NCBI GenBank assembly: GCA_964615565.1
Contig: CAZTPC010000001.1
Location: 1 to 64,000, forward strand
Origin: CAZTPC01 sp964615565
GTDB lineage: Bacteria > Patescibacteriota > Saccharimonadia > Saccharimonadales > AWTP1-31
Direction of reading: 5' to 3'
DNA: 64,000 nucleotides
The translations under genes were made by a program, and so were the position numbers. Positions within the stretch are counted from its first letter, which is position 1, and every line of letters begins with the position of its first letter. This document shows positions 32,120 to 40,598 of the stretch, piece after piece. Below the pieces are notes generated by a model. The model saw only the letters and a program-made list of their open reading frames with translations. It did not search any database and was not told the origin of the DNA.

Positions 32120-32851
32120 TTAGGCCTGGTGTCGCGCCCTGTAAGCTTGTACTAAAGCCTCGGCTTCTAGGTAGTCAAGCTGGCCGACAACCAATGGGCG
32201 ACCCTCGCTTTGCAGTATAGGGCTTATGTACACGGCAGGTCGACCTCTTCTGATAGCTTCTTCTCGGGTGACCTTACCATGAGGTCCCATACCCATGATT
32301 ATTGTGTTGGCTCGTGCGCGGTTTGCATAGTCGATGATCGATCCTGCGGTCCTGCGAACATTCGCCATAATTGCTACCTTTGCATAGTCGGCTTCTTGGT
32401 GATCGAGTGCGATGCTCGTGATCCCATCGATCCCTTCTACATCTGCACCCATATTTTCGAAGTCGTGAAAGGAACTAACGGTAACGAGTCCAGATTTTCG
32501 AACATGTGCTATAAGGTCTCTAGATCCGGCGGTGAGTGTTTCTGTGTCAATGCCATCAACGTGCGGCATAACTGCTTCGACCGCCACGAGTTTTTCTTCG
32601 GGAGATCCGTCCCACTTTCCATTCTCTGTTGTCGATCTGAGTGTAAACAATACCCCTAAGTGTTCGGCAACCTTCGCGGCTTGTTCGGCCAAGTACTCTG
32701 GGTCTTGCGACGGAAGTAGGTCTCCGCGGAGCTCGGCTGCCTCGGCATAGGCGGCAAAGTCGGCGATGGCAGTAATTTGTTCCTCGCTTGAAATAGTGAT
32801 AATTCGGGCAGTTTGGTCGGCTTTTAGGGCCTCGTGTAATCGGTTAGGCAT
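32120..32851 (-). CDS. aroD: Type I 3-dehydroquinate dehydratase
   Basis: TIM-barrel lyase of 243 residues converting 3-dehydroquinate to 3-dehydroshikimate through a Schiff base. Visible active-site positions: AELRGDLL (E-x-R-x-D), FTLRSTTENGKW, SSFHDFEN with the catalytic His, DYAKVAIMA with the Schiff-base Lys, and MGPHGKVTREE with the substrate-binding Arg. ATG 32851 is chosen over 32872 because TACAAT (rc of 32858-32863) lies exactly 6 nt upstream. It gives the step just before AroE, 4 kb away on the other strand. No other pathway gene is in the window. Confidence 0.87.
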   Translation of the reverse strand: MPNRLHEALKADQTARIITISSEEQITAIADFAAYAEAAELRGDLLPSQDPEYLAEQAAKVAEHLGVLFTLRSTTENGKWDGSPEEKLVAVEAVMPHVDGIDTETLTAGSRDLIAHVRKSGLVTVSSFHDFENMGADVEGIDGITSIALDHQEADYAKVAIMANVRRTAGSIIDYANRARANTIIMGMGPHGKVTREEAIRRGRPAVYISPILQSEGRPLVVGQLDYLEAEALVQAYRARHQA

Positions 32852-32912
32852 ACAAGTATTGTACGCAGTCATTTTTTGGAGACAAGCATAAGCATTGGTA
32901 TACTGGTGCCAG

Positions 32913-34118
32913 ATGGGGAAAACAAAAAAGTTAAAACGAAGTTTATCACTCCCGATCGTCGCTCTATATGGGCTGGGTAATATCCTTGGAGCAGGTATTT
33001 ACGTGTTGGTTGGTAAGGTCGCGGCCAGTGCTGGTCATTCCACAACACTCGCATTTATTATTGCCATGATCGTTGCCGGACTAACGGCATTCTCGTACAT
33101 GGAGCTCGCCGGCCGTTTTCCGGTTAGCGCTAGTGTGTCAGTGTATCTACACAAAGCCTTTGGCAAACGTTGGTTATCAGTCTTGATCGGCCTGGCCATG
33201 GTTGCTGGCGGTATTGCATCTGCAGCAGCACTGTCCCAAGGTTTTGCCGGATATGTAGAGGCGTTTGTGACTGTTCCAAAGGCTGTGGCTAGTGTCGCGT
33301 TGCTTATCGTCCTAGGGCTGCTAGCCATTAAGGGAGTGGGTGAATCTGCTAAGGTAGCCGGGTTCTTTACTCTGATTGAGATTACTGGTCTGCTGCTTAT
33401 TATCTGGGCGGGCCGTCACGTAATTGGCACTGTTACCGTAAATGACGTGGTTGGTATTGATCCAGCTGTTGGGTTTAGTGGTGTCGCAGCAGGTGCATTC
33501 CTAGCGTTTTATGCGTTTATTGGGTTTGAGGACATGGTGAACGTCGCCGAAGAAGCCAAGAACCCGCGCCGAACCATGCCATTAGCTATTCTCTTTTCAC
33601 TTATTGCGTCTACTATTCTGTACCTATTAGTCGTGATGGTTTCGACTAAGGTTGTGTCACCATCTGCGCTTGCTGGTAGTGATGCACCGTTAAGCCTGGT
33701 GTACGAGAAGAGTGGGGCAAGCCATGGGATAATCCTATCGGTCATTGGTATTACTGCAGCAGTTAACGGTGTAGTTGTACAGATTATTATGGGATCCCGA
33801 ATCTTGTATGGTCTTGCTAAGCAAGGTTGGCTCAAGGCTGAACTTGCCGAGGTTGATGGCCACACCAAAACACCAGTTATTGCCACGTTGGTTGTGGTTG
33901 GCTTGATGATTGCCGCGACTCTTCTGCTGCCACTTGTGTCACTTGCCAAGGCCACTAGCTTATTAATCCTCAGTATTTTTGCCATGGTCAACGCTGCGCT
34001 GTACGTGATCAAAAAGAAACACAAGAAGCACGATGGCTATGTAACGGTACCGCGAGCCATCCCAGCGCTTGGCGCACTATCTGCCACCGGCTTAGTGTTG
34101 TACCAAATAATCCAATAG
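32913..34118 (+). CDS. APC-superfamily amino acid permease
   Basis: A 401-residue transporter with about 11-12 helices. ALYGLGNILGAGIYVLVG at the first helix is the APC family signature (G-I-G-A-I/G-I-F), and later FYAFIGFEDMVNVAEEAKNPRRTMP is the helix-6 region typical of cationic amino acid and related transporters. ATG 32913 has TATACT 8 nt upstream. For a presumed auxotroph, amino acid uptake would be important. The substrate cannot be read. Confidence 0.87.
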   Translation: MGKTKKLKRSLSLPIVALYGLGNILGAGIYVLVGKVAASAGHSTTLAFIIAMIVAGLTAFSYMELAGRFPVSASVSVYLHKAFGKRWLSVLIGLAMVAGGIASAAALSQGFAGYVEAFVTVPKAVASVALLIVLGLLAIKGVGESAKVAGFFTLIEITGLLLIIWAGRHVIGTVTVNDVVGIDPAVGFSGVAAGAFLAFYAFIGFEDMVNVAEEAKNPRRTMPLAILFSLIASTILYLLVVMVSTKVVSPSALAGSDAPLSLVYEKSGASHGIILSVIGITAAVNGVVVQIIMGSRILYGLAKQGWLKAELAEVDGHTKTPVIATLVVVGLMIAATLLLPLVSLAKATSLLILSIFAMVNAALYVIKKKHKKHDGYVTVPRAIPALGALSATGLVLYQIIQ

Positions 34119-34159
34119 TTTTACAGGGTTAGCTGTTCGCGACCATTGACGAAAAGCAG

Positions 34160-34340
34160 TATAATATATGCAGGAGTTTTAACACGAACTCTGCCCGCAA
34201 GTTAGCATCAAGTGACTATGGCGAGCACCGAAACGGCCCTTGCCCAAATACGCAGTATGCATATAGAGCGCCCCTGATGTAGCTAAGCAATCGCAGACTA
34301 AGGCGATAAGTTACAGCGACCTACAGGAGGCGCTTTTAGA
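34160..34340 (+). promoter_or_regulatory. TATAAT promoter and long structured 5' leader of the lipoprotein gene
   Basis: TATAAT at 34160-34165 is followed by about 170 nt without an ORF. A hairpin GGAGTT/AACTCT spans 34173-34192. A long-range stem pairs TTAGC-ATCA (34202-34210) with TGAT-gta-GCTAA (34275-34286). The leader ends in a strong SD, AGGAGG (34325-34330), 10 nt before the ATG. Most genes here have no leader, so a long structured one stands out. I cannot match it to a known riboswitch. Confidence 0.5.
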
Positions 34341-34646
34341 ATGGAAAAAATTGGTGAACGTGGCCGCATGATGCCACGAGTATTTGCAGTAGTTGCTTTA
34401 GGTCTAAGTGCACTAGCACTCACAGGTTGCCCTGGCGGTCAGACTACCGTGCCTACGACAGAACAAGTAACCGATAATATGAAGGTGTTTGAATACCCAG
34501 ATGTACTGGCCGCAAACGGTGAACCTCTACGTTGTGTGCTATATGGCTCACAGAGTGAACACACAAATGTTTCAAAGTCGTGGTTTGGATTTAGTTGCGA
34601 CTTTACTGGTGAGGCAACATTCCCTGGCGAAGTTGCCAGCAAGTAA
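34341..34646 (+). CDS. Small lipoprotein of unknown function
   Basis: A 101-residue protein with a basic start, a hydrophobic segment and a lipobox (ALALTGC, Cys at about residue 29), so it should be lipid-anchored outside the cytoplasmic membrane. The mature part is about 72 residues with two Cys (CVLYGSQ and FSCDF) that may form a disulfide. It has its own promoter, a long structured leader with AGGAGG and its own terminator: an independently controlled, probably well expressed gene. Confidence 0.75.
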   Translation: MEKIGERGRMMPRVFAVVALGLSALALTGCPGGQTTVPTTEQVTDNMKVFEYPDVLAANGEPLRCVLYGSQSEHTNVSKSWFGFSCDFTGEATFPGEVASK

Positions 34647-34670
34647 CAAGTAGTAGTGGCGAATAGCGAA

Positions 34671-34698
34671 CGGGCGCCCCAAAGGTGCCCGTTTTGTT
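34671..34698 (+). terminator. Rho-independent terminator of the lipoprotein gene
   Basis: CGGGCGCC (34671-34678) pairs with GGTGCCCG (34684-34691) around a five-base loop, followed by TTTTGTT. Confidence 0.9.
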
Positions 34699-34757
34699 CT
34701 TCGTTGACATAAGCGGTATACTGTAGTTACTAGGTAAAAATAAAAATACAAAAAAAT

Positions 34758-35069
34758 ATGAGCCTACTATCAGATCTAGCTTTAGCCTATGAAACCTTAG
34801 CCGATGACCCCATTGATATGGGTATCCATTATGGTAAGTCTATACTCAAGGCCTTATCTGGCGCCCCAAAACAGGCAGAGGCAAAGCTTCGCAGTAGTCT
34901 ACCAAAACCAGCAGTTCGCTCAAATATTGCTGTTCGCAGTCGAATGGTTTCTAGGTCTCAGCCCGTTGCCGAACGCCGAGACTTCTCGGCGGCATACAGT
35001 ATTCGCCCACGCCAGAGTGAAGTAGTAACCCGACAATCCCAAGAGCGAGCCATGGTCGGCGCCCTCTAG
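34758..35069 (+). CDS. Hypothetical basic protein, 103 aa
   Basis: No family recognised. The N-terminal 45 residues are helical; the rest is Arg/Ser-rich and likely disordered (repeated S-R-S/V-R patterns). TTGACA at 34704 and TATACT at 34717 are too close together to be one promoter, but TATACT alone or a weak TTACTA at 34727 could serve. The A-rich run before the ATG contains no SD sequence. It may bind nucleic acid, given its charge. Confidence 0.5.
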   Translation: MSLLSDLALAYETLADDPIDMGIHYGKSILKALSGAPKQAEAKLRSSLPKPAVRSNIAVRSRMVSRSQPVAERRDFSAAYSIRPRQSEVVTRQSQERAMVGAL

Positions 35070-35107
35070 ACTATTGTAAAATACTCTAAAAGTTGTAGAA
35101 TAATCTC

Positions 35108-35671
35108 ATGATTTTTCGTGGTGAAGGTGATCCATTTATGCTCGTTCCAGAGTCTCTGGATAATGTACGCGCGCTGGTGGTCCGACCCATGGAAACAGCA
35201 ATGCAGGGCCTGCAGTATCTTGAACACTTTGGTTTAACCCATGAGCCCGATTGGGCTGCTCGGGTCCAGAAATCGCAGTGGTTTTGGCCAATGGTCGTAG
35301 GTCTTGGGTTCGGAGTGCGGATGTCGCTAGAGTTGCTAGAAGGTAATGCCCCAGACGCAGATATTAGTGGCGATTTTCGACTCTATGACGAACGCCTGAG
35401 CAAGTCAGATGGGTCTCACTTTGCCGGGTATGAACTCGCAGATATTGTGCCCAATGCACACCAGGTAGCAGGTCGGGTCTTTGACCCAAATGTCTTACGC
35501 GCAATCACATTATATGCCTTGCCACAGTTTAACTTTAGGCCAGAACACGAGCGAATGCTGCTAGCTTCTATGGTGCATGGACATGGTTGGGTACGAGAAG
35601 CTTTTGAGTTATGGGAATTTAATCATCCAGTAGAAACTGCAGAAAGAATAGCCACTCTTAATAACAGATAA
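35108..35671 (+). CDS. Hypothetical protein, 187 aa
   Basis: Soluble alpha-helical protein with no recognised motif. Promoter support is good: TTGTAA (35074-35079), 16-nt spacer, TAGAAT (35096-35101), then exactly 6 nt to ATG 35108, so the mRNA should be leaderless. Confidence 0.62.
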   Translation: MIFRGEGDPFMLVPESLDNVRALVVRPMETAMQGLQYLEHFGLTHEPDWAARVQKSQWFWPMVVGLGFGVRMSLELLEGNAPDADISGDFRLYDERLSKSDGSHFAGYELADIVPNAHQVAGRVFDPNVLRAITLYALPQFNFRPEHERMLLASMVHGHGWVREAFELWEFNHPVETAERIATLNNR

Positions 35672-35729
35672 CTAATAGTGTTGGCAGCCTATCTGGACGT
35701 CTTAGGTCGTACTAAAGTACTATAAGCAT

Positions 35730-37535
35730 ATGCCAAATGAAGATTCATCAAGTGAAATCTCGCCAGACGAAGATCGGCCTAAGGATGGTCTACTAGATGC
35801 AGCCGAACATGATAATCCAGTAGAACATCCAACTAAAGAATCAGACGATGTAGACGAGATTAATACCGACCATGCCGTAGACGATATTGTCGAGAAAGAA
35901 GGCGATGAAGTTCTGGCGGCCGAAGATGCAGAAGTTGCGAAGGCCTTTAGTGATAAGTCGGAATCGCTTAAAGAAAAAATACAGCGACTCTATCAGCAGT
36001 GGTGGGACAACAAAAGATTACGGTATGGTACTTTTGCAGGTCTTGGTGTTTTTGTGTTGCTCACAGGTCTAGTGCCGCCAAGCCGTTACTTTGTGCTTAA
36101 TACTGTAGGTGTACGATCAAGAGCTTCGATTGTTGTCATGGATGATTCTACTGATCGTCCGCTCAAGAACGTAGAGGTTACCCTGGGCAAGCAGCAAGTA
36201 AAGACTGACTCTAAAGGTAAGGCAACTTTCTCTAAGGTGCGATTGGGCAGGCAACCGCTAAAGATAGAGAAGCGAGCTTTCGCTGCCACTACCAAATCGG
36301 TAACAATAGGATGGGGAAGTAACCCGCTCGGCAACTCCGAGATTAAGCCTGTTGGCGCGCAGTATACCTTTTACGCGACTGATTGGTTGAGCGGCAAGGC
36401 GGTCACGAGTGCCGAAGCCAGTAGCGGGGAGTTTGATGCCGTGTCCGACAAGGAGGGAAAGATTGTTCTGACAATCGATGCAAGTGACAATGAAGACCTA
36501 GACGTGACATTTCGCTCTAAGGATTACCGAGACGAAGTAGTTAAGCTCGACCTAAGTAATAAAGCGCAGCTAGACGTAAAGCTGGTTGCTAGGCGCAAAG
36601 AAGTATTTATTAGTAAGCGCTCAGGTAAATATGACCTATACAAAATTGATATAGATGGCAAAAACGAGCAGCAAGTGCTCGCCGGTACCGGAAATGAAAA
36701 CGAGAATATCACGCTGGTTTCTCACCCAACAGATGAAGAAGTGGCATTGATTTCCACAAGAGACAATGTTCGAAATAAAGACGGCTACCTACTAAGTACC
36801 CTAACGGTCATCGATCTTGATGACAATAGCACTGAAAGTGTTGTGCAGTCAGAGGAGATACGAATGCTTGGCTGGAGTGGTGATCGATTAGTGTTTGTAC
36901 AGGTTGCGGCCGGAGCGAGTGCTGGTAATCCAAAGCGGCAACGTCTAGTAAGCTACGATTACAAGTCAAACGAAAAACTTGAGCTAGCCAGTAGTAATAA
37001 CTTCAATGACACAACATTAATTGGTAATACTGTTTACTACGCACCAGGCAACCTCTATAACACTACAGTGGCAAACCATTTTTACTCACAACGGGTAGAC
37101 GGTGCGAATAAAACCCCACTATTGGATGGTGAGATCTGGAATATATTTAGAACTTCATATGGTGAGTTGGTGCTATCAGGTAACGATGCTTGGTACAACT
37201 ACACTGTTGGCGAATCAAAAGCTACTCGTCGATCTGGCGCGCCTAATAATCTACAAGATCTTGCATTTATCAATAGCCCGGATAGCAAGAGCAGCATTTG
37301 GGTAGACGAGCGCGATGGCAAGAATACGCTGCTCTTACATAACGTCGAGGATGACCAAGATAAAACTTTGAAGGCCCAGGCTGGATTAGTTAGTCCGATT
37401 AGGTGGCTTAATGGTAGTACATTGATTTATCGTATTCAGGCACCCAATGAATCAGCTGATTACGCCATAAGCACTAATGGGGGAGATGCAAAGAAGATTA
37501 GAGATGTCACCCGTACCCAAGACATCTGGCGCTAA
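35730..37535 (+). CDS. Membrane-anchored surface protein with carboxypeptidase-regulatory-like and propeller-like domains
   Basis: A 601-residue protein. A very acidic cytoplasmic N-terminus (1-85) precedes one helix (about 96-116). Outside, residues about 128-200 resemble a carboxypeptidase-regulatory/PEGA-like beta domain (DRPLKNVEVTLGKQQVKTDSKGKATF). From about 290 the pattern KRSGKYDLYKIDIDGKNEQQ, repeated in looser form, resembles TolB/WD40-like propeller blades. TACTAT (35718-35723) lies exactly 6 nt before ATG 35730. Likely displayed on the cell surface; a binding role is inferred. Confidence 0.7.
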   Translation: MPNEDSSSEISPDEDRPKDGLLDAAEHDNPVEHPTKESDDVDEINTDHAVDDIVEKEGDEVLAAEDAEVAKAFSDKSESLKEKIQRLYQQWWDNKRLRYGTFAGLGVFVLLTGLVPPSRYFVLNTVGVRSRASIVVMDDSTDRPLKNVEVTLGKQQVKTDSKGKATFSKVRLGRQPLKIEKRAFAATTKSVTIGWGSNPLGNSEIKPVGAQYTFYATDWLSGKAVTSAEASSGEFDAVSDKEGKIVLTIDASDNEDLDVTFRSKDYRDEVVKLDLSNKAQLDVKLVARRKEVFISKRSGKYDLYKIDIDGKNEQQVLAGTGNENENITLVSHPTDEEVALISTRDNVRNKDGYLLSTLTVIDLDDNSTESVVQSEEIRMLGWSGDRLVFVQVAAGASAGNPKRQRLVSYDYKSNEKLELASSNNFNDTTLIGNTVYYAPGNLYNTTVANHFYSQRVDGANKTPLLDGEIWNIFRTSYGELVLSGNDAWYNYTVGESKATRRSGAPNNLQDLAFINSPDSKSSIWVDERDGKNTLLLHNVEDDQDKTLKAQAGLVSPIRWLNGSTLIYRIQAPNESADYAISTNGGDAKKIRDVTRTQDIWR

Positions 37536-37586
37536 AAGTCATCGGAGCTGTACAGCCAACAGCTGCCTCAGTTATACTTAAGCAAT

Positions 37587-37847
37587 ATGGATAACGATTT
37601 TAATCCGTTTGATCTTAGCGCTGCTCCAAAAAAGCCGCTCGAAGAAAAACCAAAAGAACCTGAAGAGCCAAAACCTACCGTAAAAAGGGTGAGTATGGGT
37701 CCTATTTTTCATTCTCGGTTTATCAAGATCGTTGCTTTTATCTTAGGCATAGCCCTTAGTGGGCTAGTTGGATATGTAGGCATGAATTACTACCTCAACC
37801 AAAAACATGCCAAATCCGTTACGGTTACAGTATCAAGAGTCTCGTAA
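37587..37847 (+). CDS. Small single-helix membrane protein, 86 aa
   Basis: A Pro/Glu/Lys-rich cytoplasmic N-terminus (1-45), one helix (IVAFILGIALSGLVGYVGMNYYL) and a short outside tail. TATACT lies 8 nt before the ATG. It is followed 2 nt later by another small membrane protein, so they form a pair. Function unknown. Confidence 0.65.
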   Translation: MDNDFNPFDLSAAPKKPLEEKPKEPEEPKPTVKRVSMGPIFHSRFIKIVAFILGIALSGLVGYVGMNYYLNQKHAKSVTVTVSRVS

Positions 37848-37849
37848 CT

Positions 37850-38128
37850 ATGAAGCATTCTCGAAAGCTTAAGGCCAAGAAGGGGAAATGGTTTGTAAAA
37901 ATGCGGGGTAGCTACATACCTGGCAGCTGGCAGGGGTGGCTCACGTACGTTCCTTACGTCGTATTCTTGGGATATATCTTATTGCCATACGCACTGTGGC
38001 CGCTAATGTGCACTGCAACAGATCCCTGTACTCCTTTAGCCAACCAGTGGACAGTTGTCTTAGTAAACCTAGTCGAAATCGGCTTGGCGGTTGGGCTCAT
38101 GACATGGATAGCCAAAAAGAAGTCCTAA
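37850..38128 (+). CDS. Small two-helix membrane protein, 92 aa
   Basis: A basic N-terminus (MKHSRKLKAKKGKWFVKMRG), then two hydrophobic helices (about 34-52 and 68-86) and a basic end. Two Cys lie in the loop between the helices (CTATDPC), where a disulfide could form outside. Starts 2 nt after the previous small membrane gene and ends 17 nt before mutY. Confidence 0.62.
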   Translation: MKHSRKLKAKKGKWFVKMRGSYIPGSWQGWLTYVPYVVFLGYILLPYALWPLMCTATDPCTPLANQWTVVLVNLVEIGLAVGLMTWIAKKKS

Positions 38129-38145
38129 TCTGCTAGCATTAAGTC

Positions 38146-38955
38146 GTGCAGACAACAGAGTTCAGTGAAATAGTTTGGGACTTCTACGCCAAGCATGGTC
38201 GTGAGTTGCCATGGCGCACCCCAGAAGCAGACGGCACGTTTGATCCTTACAAGATCTTGGTTAGTGAGTTAATGCTACAACAGACACAGGTTAGTAGAGT
38301 TGTGACTAAGTACCATGAGTTCTTGCAGGCTTTCCCGACCATTACTGATCTGGCAAATGCTAGCCTTGGCGATGTTCTGAGGCAATGGAGCGGCCTTGGG
38401 TATAACAGACGCGCGAAGTTTTTATGGCAAGCAGCTGGCAAGATTGCCCAAGATTTCAGCGGTGTCTTTCCTCGTACGCAAAAGGAGCTAACGAGCTTAC
38501 CAGGAGTAGGCGTAAACACCGCAGGAGCAATCTGTGCGTATGCCTTTAATCAGCCTGTGGCTTTTGTTGAAACTAATATTCGCACTGTTTATATACATCA
38601 CTTTTTTGTAGATCGAACCGATGTGCATGACAATGAGCTTACGCCTGTGATTGAGCAGACAGTAGATACCGAGAACCCCCGGGAATGGTACTGGGCATTG
38701 ATGGACTACGGCAGCCACCTCAAGGCAACACTAGGGAACATATCTAGAAATAGTAAGCATCATACAAAACAATCAAAGTTCGAAGGTTCAAAACGACAGG
38801 TTAGGGGTGCGGTAATTCGGGCCCTTCGTGACTCAGCAAAGACCATGGCTGAGCTCAAAGCCGTGGTAGCCGATGACCGGCTTACAGAAGTACTTAGCGA
38901 TTTAGCTCAAGAAGGGTTGATTGTTATCGATTCAAAGGGTTACCGACTGGCATGA
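38146..38955 (+). CDS. mutY: A/G-specific adenine glycosylase MutY-like, without Fe-S cluster
   Basis: HhH-GPD base-excision enzyme of 269 residues, removing A opposite 8-oxoG. SELMLQQTQV has the catalytic Glu; the helix-hairpin-helix is LTSLPGVGVNTAG. The catalytic Asp motif (DGNVxRV) reads ETNIRTVYI, with Glu replacing Asp. The four-Cys Fe-S loop usual at the end of the GPD domain is absent; that region reads SRNSKHHTKQSKF with no Cys. The C-terminal 8-oxoG-binding domain is also missing, replaced by about 50 residues that look like a small winged helix. GTG start with TAGCAT exactly 6 nt upstream; ends in TGA. Confidence 0.83.
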   Translation: MQTTEFSEIVWDFYAKHGRELPWRTPEADGTFDPYKILVSELMLQQTQVSRVVTKYHEFLQAFPTITDLANASLGDVLRQWSGLGYNRRAKFLWQAAGKIAQDFSGVFPRTQKELTSLPGVGVNTAGAICAYAFNQPVAFVETNIRTVYIHHFFVDRTDVHDNELTPVIEQTVDTENPREWYWALMDYGSHLKATLGNISRNSKHHTKQSKFEGSKRQVRGAVIRALRDSAKTMAELKAVVADDRLTEVLSDLAQEGLIVIDSKGYRLA

Positions 38956-38984
38956 CCCTGTGTTAGAATAAAGTCATAAGCAAT

Positions 38985-39692
38985 ATGAATTCTGTTAAAA
39001 GACTTACAAGTTTAAGTGCGGTTATTGTCCTCGTCGGGGCCGTTTTCTTGGTTACGCCAGTTGCCTTGGCTGCCGAGCAGAGCACCACTCAAACAACAAC
39101 CACCACCAAAACTACCGAAAAGCCAGCTGCAAAGATTGCTGATCGCATTGCAAAGTACAAGACCAAACAAGAAGTTAAGCTGGCAGCTGCCGAAGAACTT
39201 AAGCTCAAGGGCGTATGCAAGGCAGCCCAGGTTAAGCTCAAGAAAGTGGATACAGCCACGAGCGAAGCCAACACAGATCGAACAAAGACGTATGCTGGCA
39301 TTACCAAACAAATAGACGGTATTATCACAAAACTTAAAGATGCTAGCGTCGACACCAAAGAGCTCGAAGCTAACCAGAAAGCTCTAAAAGCTCTCATCCA
39401 GCAATACAACGACGATTACACGGTATTCAAGACAGACCTAACGGATGTATCAGAATTAGACTGCGTTACCGATCCGGTCGCTTTCAAATCTGCGCTACTT
39501 GTTGCAAGGGAAGACAGATTGACAGTTGTAAAAGACGCTACCGCAATTCGTGAGTACATCACGACAATTAAGCAAAGCCTGCTCACCGCTCGAATCTCAT
39601 TGGCTGCTCGTGCTGATGCAAAAGATACTACCAAGAAAGATGCAACCGACACAACGACTACTACAACAGATTCAACCGGAGACCCACAATAA
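38985..39692 (+). CDS. Secreted or anchored coiled-coil protein, Thr/Lys-rich
   Basis: A 235-residue protein with a signal peptide (LSAVIVLVGAVFLVTPVALAA), a Thr-rich linker, a long Lys/Ala/Leu helical region (about 50-200) likely to form coiled coil, and a Thr/Asp/Lys-rich tail. Two Cys (about 78 and 159) may pair. TAGAAT lies 15 nt before the ATG. Its stop overlaps the next ATG (TAATG), so both are translated together. Function unknown; a cell-surface role is likely. Confidence 0.68.
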   Translation: MNSVKRLTSLSAVIVLVGAVFLVTPVALAAEQSTTQTTTTTKTTEKPAAKIADRIAKYKTKQEVKLAAAEELKLKGVCKAAQVKLKKVDTATSEANTDRTKTYAGITKQIDGIITKLKDASVDTKELEANQKALKALIQQYNDDYTVFKTDLTDVSELDCVTDPVAFKSALLVAREDRLTVVKDATAIREYITTIKQSLLTARISLAARADAKDTTKKDATDTTTTTTDSTGDPQ

Positions 39693-40543
39693 TGGATGAC
39701 GTTCGACCTCCACGTAGGCCAATCACCCCCGGAGCAGACATTGCCGGCGTGCCACCACGCAAGCCGATGCCACCTATGCGACCACAAACCCCACACGTTG
39801 ATCCGTCTGCAAGCGAAACTCCTCCACCTGCGCCAGAAACACCTGTTAGCCAGCCAATTAGGGTGCCAATTGTAGATCACGACAAACCGCCTGCTTTTGA
39901 GGCTCCAACTCTAGACGACCTTAAACTAGACGTACCTAGTGATATTGACGCAGTTATCGAAGGCCGCCCATCACAACCAGAAGACCCTACTCCGCCGCCA
40001 GCTGCAGGCCCAGTCGACCCAGAGGTACTTGCCAGCGTCACCGAAGATCTCTCAACTCTAGAACCCGAAGTAAGTTCTGAGATGCAGAACGAAGAGCCTA
40101 AAGATGAGTCATTGGATCTTCCAGCAACAACTGAATCTCCAGTAGCTGAATCTACTCAAGCTCCCGAACCTACTAGTGCAGGTTCTAGCTTGCTCGCCGA
40201 AATCGAAGCTCAAGAAAAATCTGACTCAGAGGGTCGAGTAACTGCTGCTCCAACAACACAGCCACCCCGCAAAGGTCGCGGGCCGGCTATTTTGATCGCT
40301 GTTATCCTTGCATTAGCACTCATTGTTGGTGCTGGGTATGCATACCTACAGAACAATAAGGAAACACCAAAGACTGTAAAGACTCCTGCGACTACACCCG
40401 CCAAGACAGTGACTAAAGACCCAGCAACAGTCGATGATGTCGATGCTGCAGCAAATGAAATTCAGGCAGCAATCGATAAGATCGATGAGACCAAGCAACT
40501 CCAAGAGTCTGATCTAACAGATACCAACCTCGGTATCCAGTAA
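39692..40543 (+). CDS. Pro-rich single-helix membrane protein, 283 aa
   Basis: About 190 residues of Pro/Glu/Asp/Ser-rich, probably disordered cytoplasmic sequence, then a helix (GPAILIAVILALALIVGAGYAYL) and a Thr/Pro-rich outside linker ending in a short helical segment. ATG overlaps the upstream stop. It is followed by a strong bidirectional terminator. It may pair with the coiled-coil surface protein encoded before it. Confidence 0.65.
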   Translation: MDDVRPPRRPITPGADIAGVPPRKPMPPMRPQTPHVDPSASETPPPAPETPVSQPIRVPIVDHDKPPAFEAPTLDDLKLDVPSDIDAVIEGRPSQPEDPTPPPAAGPVDPEVLASVTEDLSTLEPEVSSEMQNEEPKDESLDLPATTESPVAESTQAPEPTSAGSSLLAEIEAQEKSDSEGRVTAAPTTQPPRKGRGPAILIAVILALALIVGAGYAYLQNNKETPKTVKTPATTPAKTVTKDPATVDDVDAAANEIQAAIDKIDETKQLQESDLTDTNLGIQ

Positions 40544-40556
40544 ATAATAACTTCTA

Positions 40557-40598
40557 AAGAAAAAGTCTCTGCCTTTGGCCAGTCTAAGACTTTTTCTT
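40557..40598. terminator. Bidirectional terminator between convergent genes
   Basis: AAGAAAAAGTCT (40557-40568) pairs with AGACTTTTTCTT (40587-40598), a perfect 12-bp stem with an 18-nt loop. The A-rich and T-rich arms serve both the plus-strand gene ending at 40543 and the MscS gene, whose stop at 40584 lies within it. Confidence 0.85.
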
